Below are positions 1-10,983 of a stretch of 64,000 nucleotides of DNA, piece by piece; the first letter of the stretch is position 1, and each line of letters opens with the position of its first letter. The stretch covers positions 22,519,586 through 22,583,585 of the forward strand of contig NC_080589.1 of the NCBI RefSeq assembly GCF_029962835.1, given 5' to 3'. The notes under the pieces are model-generated. The model was not told the origin of the DNA, did not search any database, and saw nothing but the letters and a program-made list of their open reading frames with translations. A program made the position numbers and the translations under genes. Origin of the DNA: Magnolia sinica. Its lineage: Eukaryota > Streptophyta > Magnoliopsida > Magnoliales > Magnoliaceae.

Positions 1-544
1 TTGATAGATGCTAAAAAGGAGATTGACAAAGAGGTCATGAAAAGAATGAAAAATCTAAAAAAAAATGTAAAAATAAAAAGAATGAATAAAAATTGACCAT
101 AAGGTCATGAATAAAAAGAATGAATAATCTGGAAAAGAATGAATAAAAATTGACCGTTGATATAAAATCAAAAACTGAAAAAAGAAGGAAAATGGGATAA
201 GTTCGAAATCAGTACTTGAGTTTCAAACCGATCTTGAAGTGATAAGCATGGCTATCGTGATGAACAAATATTATTTGTACGAGAAGTAAGTTGATTTTCA
301 CTTAGCACATAGAGAGACTTGATATGCAAATTATGCTTCGATTTAATGGACAAAGAACTTATTTGATTAGTTGCTTATGTGATTGGGTTCTAGGTTTTCA
401 AATTTTCACTTTCATATCTTAATTTTACCCATTCTTCCTTGAGTGCACAAAGGATTGTTTCTGAAAAAGATTTCTGACATTAAGCATTGAGATTTATTTT
501 ATGCATACTTTGCTCAGGACTAGCAAAATGCTAGTTAGGGATTG
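1..544 (+). mobile_element. 3' internal end of an Athila/Tat-like LTR retrotransposon
   Basis: This AT-rich stretch has no intact coding sequence. Its end (about 505-544) reads TTTGCTCAGGACTAGCAAAA and then a purine-rich run just before TGTTAAGG. The same arrangement is found on the minus strand at 54,833-54,870, directly before a TGTTGAG LTR start. It is therefore read as the untranslated tail and polypurine tract of a Ty3/gypsy element of the Athila/Tat type, with its body to the left of the window. The family assignment is inferred from the protease found beside the second copy. Confidence 0.5.
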
Positions 545-1790
545 TGTTAAGGGTCAAATATTACATATTGAACCCCATTTATATATTAGTTTTATGAACG
601 TGATACTGCTTAATGTCCTATTTTACTCATGTTTGTGTTGCAAGGTGAATTTAAGAGCTTGGATTGGAAAAGGTGCTAAAAGTATGGATTTGACGCTCAA
701 AGATCACCAAGGTAAATAATGGATCTTAGGAGACAAAGATTGAAGATTTCAAGGTCCCAAGATTCAAGAAAACCAAGTGGAGAAGGAACGAAGTCGAAAG
801 AACACATGCAGAAGTCACATGGATTGTGTCATCGAACACGGGTCAATGACATCAAATACACATTTGATGACATCGAACACGGTCGATGACATCGAATTTA
901 TGAGAAAAAATTGAGTTAATTGCTAGACAAATTGAAGATGTTTTTCGATGACTTGAAGACTCGTTCAATAACTCGAAGCTTTGCTCGATGGCATTGAAGA
1001 CAGTTCGATGACATTGAATTTTCTGTTGATTTTCGGCAAAACTCATTGGACATATTGGGCACCATGTTTAATAACTCGAAGGCTTCCTTGAAGATATCAA
1101 AGACTTGCTCGATGACATCGAAGGCCTCTTCGATGACATTGAATTTATTGAAGAAATTGGAATAACTCATTGGACTGTGTTGGATGCGTTATCGATTCCT
1201 CGATGAAGCTCTGGCTCGACCAGTCCTAACTCTGGCTCGACTTGTTGAAGAAACTTTGACTCAAACTCCAGCAACATTATCTTTTAAATTCGCATGACCC
1301 TCGACTCATCAAAGTTTGCCTTTCACTCATCAAAGGTTACGTAGACAGCACACGGACTGCGTAAATTTGAGGCAGTTCCAAGGTTGGTTTGCAAATTTTC
1401 AAGGTCGGTTCGCAAGAGAGTGTGGCACAACTATAAATAGGAGTTCCTAGGATGTTCATAAGCATCTTCTAGGGTTTAAGGAGTAGAGCAAAAATGTGGA
1501 GGGCCGTCGTCAAGAGTCTTTCTTCTTCTTCCTTAGTTGTTTTTAGTTATTTTTATGTTTTTCTTAAGAGATTTTAGTTCAATCATGTCTATGGTTGGCT
1601 AAACCTCTTAGCTAAGGGTAAGAGGTGAAGCTTTTAGCGTGACGGGATATTTCTATTGCTTTGATCCATATTTATGTTGAACTCTTTTTTATTCTAGTTT
1701 GATTCTCAAGGAATACTTTCAGTTTTTAATAGTTTATTGTAACTCAAATTACAGTAGATCTCCAATAGCTCTGAGTATCCCTTTTCATGT
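545..1790 (+). mobile_element. Athila-like LTR, first part (interrupted by the CACTA insertion)
   Basis: The LTR begins TGTTAAGGGTC, followed by an AATATTACATATTG block that corresponds to AATATTGCATATTT at the start of the related LTR at 54,832. A TATA box (TATAAATAG, 1432-1440) follows a plausible U3 region. The middle (about 780-1200) carries several copies of a near-palindromic TCGATGACATCGA motif. The LTR stops at ATGT (1787-1790), exactly where CACTA begins, and its missing tail is found at 21,230-21,766. Confidence 0.6.
1432..1440 (+). promoter_or_regulatory. TATA box of the Athila-like LTR
   Basis: TATAAATAG lies in the right place for the U3/R boundary of the LTR. A pyrimidine-rich stretch, TTTCTTCTTCTTCC, follows about 80 bases later. 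Promoter use is inferred. Confidence 0.5.
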
Positions 1791-2345
1791 CACTACTGGA
1801 AATTCTACTTTTACCGACAAAAAAATTCATTAGTAAATGATCCTTTTTCGTAGGTAATGAGTTTTATCGACGAATTTTTTCATTGGTAAATTCATCCATA
1901 AAAGACCAAGGGTAAAGGCTTTTACTGACAAAAAATGGTATCATTAACAACGGTAAGACTTTTATCGACGACTGTTTTCGTAGGTAAAAAATATAGATGA
2001 AACTTTTACCGATGAATTTTTTTGTAGGTAAAAATGTTCACGAAACTTATACCAACAAAAATTTTCGTAGGTAAAATCTATGTTGGCCATTGTAAGACTT
2101 TTACCTACGAAATTTTTCGTGGGTAAAAAATGTTGTCCAAACTTTTTCCTATGAAACTTTTGGTAGGTAAAAATTTTGTATGAAACTTTTGCCTAAGAAA
2201 TTTTTTGTAGGTAAAAATGTAGTTGAATCTTTTACCTATGAAAGTTTTCATGGGTAAAAAACGTGGATGAAACTTTTACCTACAAAAGTTTTCGTAGGTA
2301 TAAAACGTGGATGAAACTTTTACCTACGAAATATTTCGTAGGTAA
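1791..2345. repeat. Left CACTA subterminal repeat block
   Basis: There are about a dozen imperfect copies, in both orientations, of a TTTTACCTACGAAA / TTTCGTAGGTAAAA unit. Spacing is about 40-60 bases and the units alternate with variable spacers. In the En/Spm family such blocks bind the transposase. Here many copies have drifted from the ACCGACG form at the right end to ACCTACG. Confidence 0.7.
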
Positions 2346-2558
2346 AAGTCTCTCTTCATGCATTATACACCTGTTACAATATATTTCATCATATTCTTCC
2401 TGATATACACCTGTTATAATATATTTCATCATATTCACATTCACATCCATTGAAACACAAACTACATACATCCATCCAAACACAAACAATCTTATCCACA
2501 TCACATTCATCCACGCATAAATACATATAAGTTTAACAACAGAAATAAAATACAAAAA
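2346..2558. other. CACTA 3' untranslated stretch with a short tandem repeat
   Basis: A unit of about 42 bases containing TACACCTGTTA.AATATATTTCATCATATTC occurs twice (about 2366-2435), followed by CATTCATCCA-rich sequence. No coding potential is seen. It lies between the transposase-type stop codon and the subterminal repeats. Confidence 0.5.
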
Positions 2559-2657
2559 TCACAAAGATGAAGGTGGAGGTGGTGGGGCTTCAGATGAAGG
2601 CGGAGGTGGTGGGGTGGGTAAGCGTGTAGAAAGAGCCTGAAACATCTCAAATATTCC
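2559..2657 (-). pseudogene. C-terminal end of a plant CACTA transposase-type protein (fragment)
   Basis: Read on the minus strand, 32 codons end in TGA at 2559-2561. They give IFEMFQALSTRLP followed by two proline runs separated by SSEA and a final PPSSL. A proline-rich tail of this sort close to a CACTA terminus fits the C-terminus of a Ptta/En/Spm-type transposon protein. The family call is from memory of such proteins. The reading frame is cut at its 5' side exactly where the telomere-like array begins (2659), so the rest of the protein is lost or displaced. The fragment is not functional. Confidence 0.45.
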
Positions 2658-2658
2658 G

Positions 2659-4676
2659 TTATAGGTTATAGGTTATAGGTTTAGGTTTAGGTTAGGTAAT
2701 AGGTTATAGGTTTAGGTTTAGGTTTAAGCTATAGGTTATAGGTTTAGGTTATAGGTTTAGGTTTAATTTAGGTTATAGGTTTAGGAATTCTGGTTCAGGT
2801 TCAGGTTTGGGTTCGGGTTTAGGTTATAGGTTATAGGTTTAAGTTTAGGTTATAGGTTCAGGTTTAAGTTTAGGTTATAGGTTTAGGTTTAAGTTTAGGT
2901 TTAGGTTATAGATTATAGGTTTAGGAATTCTGGATCGGGTTTGGGTTCGGGTTCAGGTTCGAGTTTAGGTTTAGGTTATAGGTTATAGGTTTAGGTTTAG
3001 GTTAGGTTATAGGTTATAGGTTTGGGTTTAGGTTCGGGTTCGGGTTTAGGTTTAGGTTTAGATTATAGGTTTAAGGTTATAGGTTTATGTTATAGGTTAT
3101 AGGCTTAGGTTTAGGTTAGGTAATAGGTTTAGGTTTAGGTTTGGGTTATAGGTTATAGGTTATAGGTTTAGGTTTAGGTTTGGGTTTAGGTTTAGGTTAT
3201 AGGTTTAGGAATTAGGGTTCGGGTTCGGGTTTAAGTTTAGGTTTAGGTTTAAGTTATAGGTTATAGGTTTAGGTTTAGGTTATATGTTATAGGTTATAGG
3301 TTTAGGTTTAGGTTCGGGTTTTGGTTATAGGTTATAGGTTATAGGTTTAGGAATTCTGGATTGGGTTCAAGTTCTGGTTGGAGTTTAAGTTTAGGTTTAA
3401 GTTATAGGTTATAGGTTTAAGTTTAGGTTATAGGTTATAGGTTTAGGTTTAGGTTAGGTTATAGGTTATAGGTTTAGGTTTAGGTTCGGGTTTAGGTTTA
3501 GGTTATAGGTTATAGGTTATAGGTTTAGGTTTAGGTTTAGGTTATAGGTTATAGGTTATAGGTTGTAGGTTTAGGTTATAGGTAATAGGTTAGATTATAG
3601 GTTTAGGTTTAGGTTTGGGTTTAGGTTTAGGTTATAGGTTTAGGAATTCTGGTTCGGGTTCGGGTTCGGGTTCGAGTTTAGGTTTAGGTTTAAGTTATAG
3701 GTTATAGGTTTAGGTTTAGGTTATAGGTTATAGGTTATAGGTTTAGGTTATGGGTTTATGTTTAGGTTATAGGTCATAGGTTTAGGTTATAGGTTTAGGT
3801 TTAGGATCAGGTTATAGGTTCAGGTTTAGGTTTAGGTTATAGGTTATAGGTTTAGGAATTCTGGATCGGGTTCGGGTTTGGGTTCGAGTTTAGGTTTAGG
3901 TTTAAGTTATAGGTTATAGGTTTATGTTTAGGCTATAGGTTATAGGTTTAGGTTATAGGTTTAGTTTTAGGTTATAGGTAATAGGTTATAGGTTTAGGTT
4001 TAGGGTTTGGGTTCGGGTTCGAGTTTAGGTTTAGGTTTAAGTTATAGGTTTAGGTTTAGGTTTAGGTTATAGGTTTAGGTTTAGGTTTGGGTTTAGGTTT
4101 AGGTTATAGGTTTAGGAATTCGGGTTCGGGTTTGGGTTCGGGTTCGAGTTTAGGTTTAAGTTATAGGTTATAGGTTTAGGTTTAGGTTATATGTTATAGG
4201 TTTAGGTCTATGTTTAGGTTTCGATTTAGGTTATAGTTTATAGGTTTAGGAATTTTGGATCAAGTTCGGGTTCAGGTTCGAGTTTAGGTTTAGGTTTAAG
4301 GTTTAGGTTTAGGTTATTGGTTATAGGTTTGGGTTTAGGAATTCTGGATTGGGTTCGGGTTCGAGTTTGGGTTCGAGTTTAGGTTTAGGTTTAAGTTATA
4401 GGTTATAGGTTTAAGTTTGGGTTTAGGTTATAGGTTATAGGTTTAGGTTAGGTTATAGGTTATAGGTTTAGGTTATAGGTTTAGGTTTAGGTTCGGGTTT
4501 AGGTTTAGGTTATAGGTTATAGGTTATAGGTTTAGGTTTAGATTTAGGTTTAGGTTTAGGTTTAGGCTATAGGTTTAGGTTAGGTTATAGGTTATAGGTA
4601 ATAGATTAACCTATAACCTATAACATATAACCTATTACTTAAACATATAACCTATAAGGGGTTATAGGTTATAGGT
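2659..4676 (+). repeat. Telomere-like minisatellite array (TTTAGG / TTATAGG / TTCGGG)
   Basis: Two kilobases consist almost wholly of G-rich units on the plus strand. Hexamers TTTAGG, TTTGGG and TTCGGG are mixed with heptamer TTATAGG. The plant telomere heptamer TTTAGGG is nearly absent, so this is a variant array and not a telomere end. A marker GGAATTC(TGG) recurs at 2784, 2924, 3208 (as GGAATTA), 3350, 3643, 3855, 4115, 4249 and 4338. Several intervals are near 141 or twice that, which shows a higher-order repeat. The last 70 bases turn over into the complementary strand. Confidence 0.9.
4607..4676. repeat. Inverted turn-over at the end of the telomere-like array
   Basis: At 4607 the sequence switches from TTATAGG-type to CCTATAA-type units for about 50 bases. 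It then returns to GGTTATAGG at 4659-4676. The stretch can fold back on the array. Confidence 0.75.
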
Positions 4677-4845
4677 AAATATATGTATTTATCTACATCA
4701 CCCATCTGCTTTTCCAGATCATTTAAGGGGTTGAAACCAAAATTGAATCATATCCAAAACTCAGGTGGACCATACCAGAAAGCCATGTGGGTAACCAAGC
4801 AAGTAACTATAGGAACCCATTTCATAACTGCTTTGGGTTTAGGAG
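4677..4845. other. Spacer between array and solo LTR
   Basis: A short foldback-like fragment is visible (ACTCAGGTGGACCATACCAGAAAG near 4760). There is no coding potential. Confidence 0.5.
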
Positions 4846-7800
4846 TGTAATGCCCTGAAAATCGGGGGTCGTGCAGGTACCCAACTCCCGAGTTTCAACG
4901 CATCACTTATGCAACATATATAATGATGAATTGATGTTGTCCATGTTAGTGTATAAAACATGAATGAGATTAAGCTAAATCAGCGAATCATACTCCAGGG
5001 ACAATTGAATTTACACAAGCGGAAGACTGTGATAAGTGGCTACAATATATATATCATTGTAAGTCCTCAAAGTATGAACAGATTTCCAGGTTAAATAGTT
5101 ACAAGCACCGATTCAAAATACAAAATGTAAAAAGGGTGGTGGTCCTCTATAAGCATAAACTCTGAAGTCCCGTCGATTCAGAACGGTCTACGTAAACCCA
5201 CCTGAATACTGCATGTATGAGAATGCCTCCTCGTCATCCTCAAAGTCCGGCTCCGCCTCGCAGGCTACGCCATCATCTGAACCTACAACAGGGTCTGGTT
5301 GGTGTGTACAACACCGTCCCGTAACGTGGGAGTGAGTGATCAACTCAGTGGAACAATAAAGCAAAGGTTAACATGTTATCAATTCAGTCAAGCAGTAATG
5401 ATAACGCAATACAATCAAACATCCCTAAGTACTGTGATTAATGTAAGAATGATATGAAATAATGATGCATGCCCTCACCTACGCTCCCTCAGCGACTTCA
5501 TCTCACGATCGCGCATGAAACACTTCCTCAGTGCTTGACCTGCTACGCCAAACGCACACGTAATGCGGTGCATGAGCGTGATTACCAAGTTCTTATTAGT
5601 CCTTTTCATACAGCAGGATTGGGAAGCTAAGGTACCTCCCTTATATCAATTCCCAAACAATGATCCATTTTAGGGTCGTCAGTCCTAGCAATTCTCATAC
5701 GATGTTGCGGTTCTAGGTCACTGCAAAGGGCTCGTCACCTTATCAGTGCAGGCCTAGTTTGTACTCTTGTTGCTACGTAAAGGCTTGTCGCCTCTACGCA
5801 GTCTCAGAGTATACTCGAGGACACTTCACCAATGCCCTACCAACTGGCAGTATATTTTCAAAGGCTCGTCACCAACTTTACTAGGAACCACAGCTAGGCT
5901 GCACCAATGTAGGCCGACAGCTCGAATACAGTGTCTCATACCACCGTATTCGGCTCATGAGTTGGGGTTGTTCACTGGTCACTATGGGGAGGCTCGTCAC
6001 CCCAGCATAGGCGGACAGCTCAACCATGGTGTCCCATACCACCATGCCCGGCTCATGAGTCTTAGCGGATCGAGGTACCAAGGTTAAAGGGGTTCTTCCA
6101 CTGGTGAGTTTGGTACCTTAGATTCAAGCAGTAGCGTTCATACATGGTGAACATACATCGGGTCAATCGGGTTACTTGACGAGCTCGACTGGTACAAGCG
6201 CACCTCGAATTGATCGACATGAAGTGCACAAGCACTCCGTGTGGCCTAACCACTGTCGACAACCGAAGTACGGCTCGGACTCATCGAACACGTCTTACGT
6301 GGTGAAACAACCTTAGCCACCAAAACAGGGCCTGTTACCGATTGCCTGGACTATACCATAGTCCCAAACACATTCGGATATGAGAAATATGTACACATGA
6401 CAATCATACAGCATTTAACAATCAATGCAAACATGGAAAGCATTTGAATGTATAATGAAACACATATAACATGCCATTCTACATATACGTATTCTACACA
6501 AACCACGCTATTTAGATTACAACAATCTTGAAGGAATTTATGCATATAACTACGGTAGTTGGGAATCCTATCCCAACAACCCTATTAAGTACAATTCATC
6601 TAACTACTTCACATACAGTCATTGTGTCACACACTTATACTACACATATCAACATACACAACACATGTTGATTATAACATATATGTGGACAAATCCTCGC
6701 AACAAGGAGTTGTCACGCACATAACAATTCATGTATTTGCATTCCATAGACATGGCGGACACAAATCATAATTCCATGTCCATTCAGACATTTCAACAAA
6801 CACATAGACTACACACTTTAACATACATGTATTAGACTAGTTATAACATATATCCTGGTAAGCCCTTTTACAAAGGAGTTGCCACATACACAATGAGCAT
6901 ATATTCATGGTTAATAATCATGGCAAGCACAGATCCAAATTCCATATTCATTCAATCATATTAACAGATATATGGAATACACTATATTCAACTCAATTCA
7001 TATATATGTGTAAAGCGCAGGAAACGTCGTATTTAAGCATGTGATAGCAATCAAGTCAGTCATAAATCATTAACTGACATTGAAAGCCTTGAAAACCATA
7101 ACCTAAACATTTATAGTCCGCACCTTTTGTTGGTAAACTCGCATCAAACTCAGTTTGAACACAATGCCTTTGTCTACGGTACAACAACAACCTATAACAG
7201 GAATAGGTTAGCTATTCCACCTTTGTTCTATTTGAACCTCTAAATCAGGTTAGGGTTAGGATTTCTTACCTAAGAACGGAATCAAAATCACCGGTATAGG
7301 ATACAAGAATGGTGGTTGAGTGCGTGGAATAGCGAGGTCGAATCCCGGGAAGAATCTCCAACTCTCACTCTCACTTTCTCTCTTTTTCCTTCTCTTTTCT
7401 CTCCTCTCTCCCCTAGGGTTTCTCAAATTCATATGAGGTGAGAGAGAGAGAGAGGGTTTAAGGTCCTTATATAGGCCCGGGTTTGATGGAAATGGCCCCG
7501 GGGCCAAGTTATACTTAGGTTATATCCAAAGGGCGTCTATTTCAGCCCAACGGAGCACTTCTGGTGGCCCCTTTTCTGTGTACAGTCGGACTTAAGCTCC
7601 CTAACATTGGATCTAAGTCAAGCTCAGTTTTCACTCCGATCGGGTTTACAGATCGACCGTGGTGGACTAGTTTCAGTTCAACAGTCATGGGCACTTGATC
7701 AGGGCCACAAGTGCATTGCCATGTATGGGACATTTCCCCTGATCCGATGGTGTATTTGGGTCAGATTCTGATGGTTTGAATCCTTATATTTGGCCCACCA

Positions 7801-8360
7801 GTGACATGACTCTGATTACTTAAATTTGAATTTTCTTTCTAAAGATATCCACGTTTCTCACACACTTTGCTTTGGGCTCAAGTTGTGCACTAAACACAAT
7901 TAAGACTTGATTTCCGAGGAGGTTATCAAGTCCAGTAATGCGGTCATAACTGTATAGTTTTGGGTTATCGAACTTTCGACGTGCGGTCCAGGTCCGATAC
8001 GGAGTTTTGGTGTGCTCCCGAGAGCAACCGGATTTAGGGATGGATTCTAGATTTCGGGGTAATGTAGCGTCAATGATTCTGCACGGTTTGGGTCTTGCAG
8101 ATCATATTTAAAGTGATTAGTGTTAATTTCATAAGTACTCTAGTTTAGCACTTGCTAATATTAACCTAATTTCTAAAGGTTTTGGTCCTAGGTGATTTCT
8201 GCCTGAGGTGGTACTTGGGCCTTTATAGTTTGTATAGAAAGTGATCCAAGCTATTAATACTTAACTAAATTACGCCCTAATTACAACGGAATAAGGTCGT
8301 AGGGAAGTTCTACATCCAAGGACGTCCATTGTCAAGTTGGGAAAAATTCGAGATGTTACA
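4846..8360 (-). mobile_element. Solo LTR of a chromovirus-like Ty3/gypsy family (3.5 kb)
   Basis: It is bounded by TGTAA (4846) and TTACA (ends 8360). On the minus strand it matches the 3' LTR that starts at 62,384. Shared features, in order, are the TGTAACRTCTC start, a CTCGGGAGCA block, a CTATATAAGG TATA region and an AACCATAACCTAAA stretch. No internal region adjoins either end. The neighbouring five bases are AGGAG and AAAAG, so the target duplication is at best decayed. The open frames inside are incidental. Confidence 0.75.
7468..7474 (-). promoter_or_regulatory. TATA box of the solo LTR
   Basis: On the minus strand the context GGGCCTATATAAGG is the same as at 63,160-63,172 in the 3' LTR of the related element. 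The conserved context supports a shared LTR promoter. Confidence 0.55.
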
Positions 8361-8377
8361 AAAAGTAGTAGAAACGC

Positions 8378-8615
8378 TAAATTTACATTACTTAAAAACT
8401 TAAGATCCATCTCAAAACCCAATTGCTCTCGGGAGCATCACGAAATTTCGTATCGGACCTAGACCGCGCGTCAAAAGTCTGATTACCCCAAGACTCTACG
8501 GTTATGACCATCTTGCTGGACTTGACAACCATCTTGGAAATCAAGTCCAAATAGTACCCCGAAACGCACAACTTGAGCTCGGAGCGAAGTGTGTGAGAAA
8601 CACGAATATCTCCGA
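8378..8615 (+). mobile_element. LTR fragment of the same family, inverted relative to the solo LTR
   Basis: This segment aligns in the plus direction with 62,565-62,795. Shared stretches include CTCTCGGGAGCATC, GTATCGGAC/GCATCGGAC, GGTTATGACC and GTGTGTGAGAAAC. It lacks the first ~190 bases of the LTR. It sits 18 bases from the 5' end of the minus-strand solo LTR, so the two form a head-to-head inverted pair. Confidence 0.75.
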
Positions 8616-8880
8616 TGCACATCCGGGTCTGCTCCATCAACTTCAAGCTAATACATAAACACGGGCCTGTCCAAATGGTCAGGCTACTCCAATGCTGTCC
8701 ATAGGAAATGGACAGCTTCATCATGGTCATAATAGCGGTTCCCACCTTCCAGGACCCCCGCTCAACATCCGGATAGCTCCGACGCACATCCAGGTGTGCT
8801 CCATCAATTTCGAGCTAATACATAAACACAGGCTTGTCCAAATGGCCAGGCCACCCATATTGTTGTCCATAGGAAATGGC
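8611..8880 (+). repeat. Two direct repeats of about 103 bp
   Basis: The unit running from CTCCGATGCACATCC to CCATAGGAAATGG at 8611-8711 recurs at 8777-8879 with about a dozen differences. A 65-base spacer lies between them. No function is visible. Confidence 0.8.
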
Positions 8881-10145
8881 TCAGGTGTCCCATGCATCCC
8901 AGCATTGATGTGTGTGACCTGGTGCTATAAACACCAATGTCTAAGTTAGTTAACAAGCACTCACACTTATAACTTAAAGAATCATATACACAACCTTAAC
9001 ACTCTTATTTCTCTTTGTGGAATTGATCATACACACAATGAAAGCTATTGCAGCATTTGCATATATAAAAGAGAAATATTTGGACATTATTACATAGACA
9101 AAACTACAGATAGTTCAAACCAAAGAATATAAACAATAGAAATGAGATTAAGCCATTTCAAAGATTCTACTTACCAAATGATGGCAGCACCAACTGCTAT
9201 TTCCAGATTTTTCAGAAGCCCGGCTAACAAAATCATTACCATCAAATTCTAATACTCCAAGCAGCAAGAATTTAGAAAATTAGAAGGAAAGAAATGGAAA
9301 TCTTCCAACCTGTGAGAAAGGCGAATGAGTGCTATGCACATAAAAATACACTAATTGAAAGAGGTAGAAATCATACAAATTTCCTTCTTGTAGCCAATGA
9401 ATCAGAATGCCTAATATAGAACAGGTGGTCAGCCTATCTCAGCACCTAGATGACCAGCAAATAGGAGAAGGAGAAATTTGACCAAAGTAAAGGGTTTTTC
9501 AAAATAAAAGGGAGAAATCTTGCTAACCCTTATTATAAGAAGATTATAAGAGTAAACACTATGCCATGTTTTGTAATATGACAACATGCAGATTTTTTTT
9601 TCTCAAAATAATGGTCAGTGTAGCTGCTGCTATCAAAGTTTTGTACTACTATGTAGAAAGAGAGAAACCAACTAGACTAAGAGCATTCATCATTCATGGA
9701 TGGTTGAAACACATGTTAATATAAAACTTTAAAAGCATATTAGACAATGGGAAACATAAGCTATCTCATACAAACCAACCATGAGAAGAAGCATTAGCAT
9801 GTCCACAAGCTATAAATCACCCTTGCCTTGTACGCAAACACATGATTTTTTCCAATGGTGCAAGCAAACGCATGATTAGAACATCTAAAGCTACAAAATT
9901 TGAGAAAGCGTAAATGAGAAGAGCAAATCCCTGGATCTATCCCATACACAATTCCTAACTTAGTGAATGATTTTTTTTCTTTTTTATTTTTTCCCTTCAA
10001 TTGAGACTATGAGAGAGCAGCTATAATAAATAAATAAATAAATAAAACCCAATTATTTTCCTTTATAAGAAGAGCATAAAACCCAATGTGAAGACACATC
10101 ATAACAATGTCCACCGACAGCAACGAAAAATCTGATACAGTAAAA
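8881..10145. other. Low-complexity non-coding stretch with one exon-like segment
   Basis: Most of this 1.2 kb shows no coding signal. On the minus strand, 9170-9255 has a good donor (CATTTG followed by GTAAGTAG) and an open frame containing EFDGNDFVSRASEKSGN, which could be a stray exon. On the plus strand the same place reads MMAAPTAISRFF. Neither is recognised. Confidence 0.3.
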
Positions 10146-10265
10146 AATTACAGCAATGCAGGTGCCAATACATGAAATATAACATCGAACACTGCTATAA
10201 AAATGTAAGCAATTTTAGTTAAACCTATCATCGAAGCCAAAAGGCCAGACGCAAGAAGTATATCG

Positions 10266-10388
10266 GCAATTCTGATAGTGTGAACCAACTTGCATCTGCT
10301 ACTTAATACGCTCACTTGGGGTAAAAGTAAATGAAGTAGCAATACTTGCACATCCACCTGATGTGCAATGTGCAAAAGAATGGTACTC
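10266..10388 (-). pseudogene. Carrier gene exon B with premature TAG
   Basis: The acceptor CATGCAG follows a long pyrimidine run (the A-tract at 10,399-10,414 on the plus strand). The frame is clean for 29 codons, then TAG, then eleven more carrier-like residues. A CAG-to-TAG change would account for the stop. Confidence 0.75.
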
Positions 10389-10475
10389 CTGCATGGGAAA
10401 AAAAAAAAAAAAAAGAAGCACAGGTGAAGGCTCCTAAATGACAAGACCATCCCAAAACTCAACATGCAAGATCAC

Positions 10476-10594
10476 CTTTGTCAAGAGGGGCAACATCGCT
10501 CCCTTAACTGATTCGTATGTGAAGGTGTAAACCGCAGAAATTGGTGCTGAAGAAGCAATATTACTCACAATTCCACGATATAGGCCTACTATAC
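10476..10594 (-). pseudogene. Carrier gene exon A
   Basis: The exon is 119 bp and starts with the last two bases of a split codon. Its 39 codons have no stop. Borders are AG before and GT after. The G-L-Y-R-G motif and the following small-residue helix are typical of the end of one carrier repeat. Confidence 0.75.
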
Positions 10595-10944
10595 CTGTAA
10601 TCAAAATCTCCAATTATTTTGATATGCTACATTAGGCATTCATAGTAAACAGGGGAAATGAAATCAGTTTCATGGATATAGTGTTTTCTGGTGTTCTTAT
10701 TACAAACAGCAGCTGTGGAAATCAATTGTCATTATTACAATCCTTCTTAGCCAACTCAATTTGCCACACCACTAATATCCCTATTTACATGGGTAAAGGA
10801 AACTGAGATGGTTCCCTTCATTACCCTAACTTCCTCTATCCATCTGGAGAACTACCATCTGTAATCAACAAAAAATGAACCTCGTCCGGTAGTATTATCC
10901 GAATATCCTTCAATTACAGTAAACGGAGCATGAAGATAAACCCC

Positions 10945-10979
<35 letters not shown>
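10945..10979. repeat. (CT)n microsatellite
   Basis: An uninterrupted CT run of about 17 units. Confidence 0.95.

Positions 10980-10983
<4 letters not shown>

Noticed and set aside
2659-4676. A true chromosome end
   Set aside because: Perfect TTTAGGG runs are missing, and the sequence continues into a transposon on one side and repeats on the other.
5767-6262. Open frames of 66-106 codons at 5.8-6.3 kb
   Set aside because: They lie within the solo LTR, on both strands, and show no domain.
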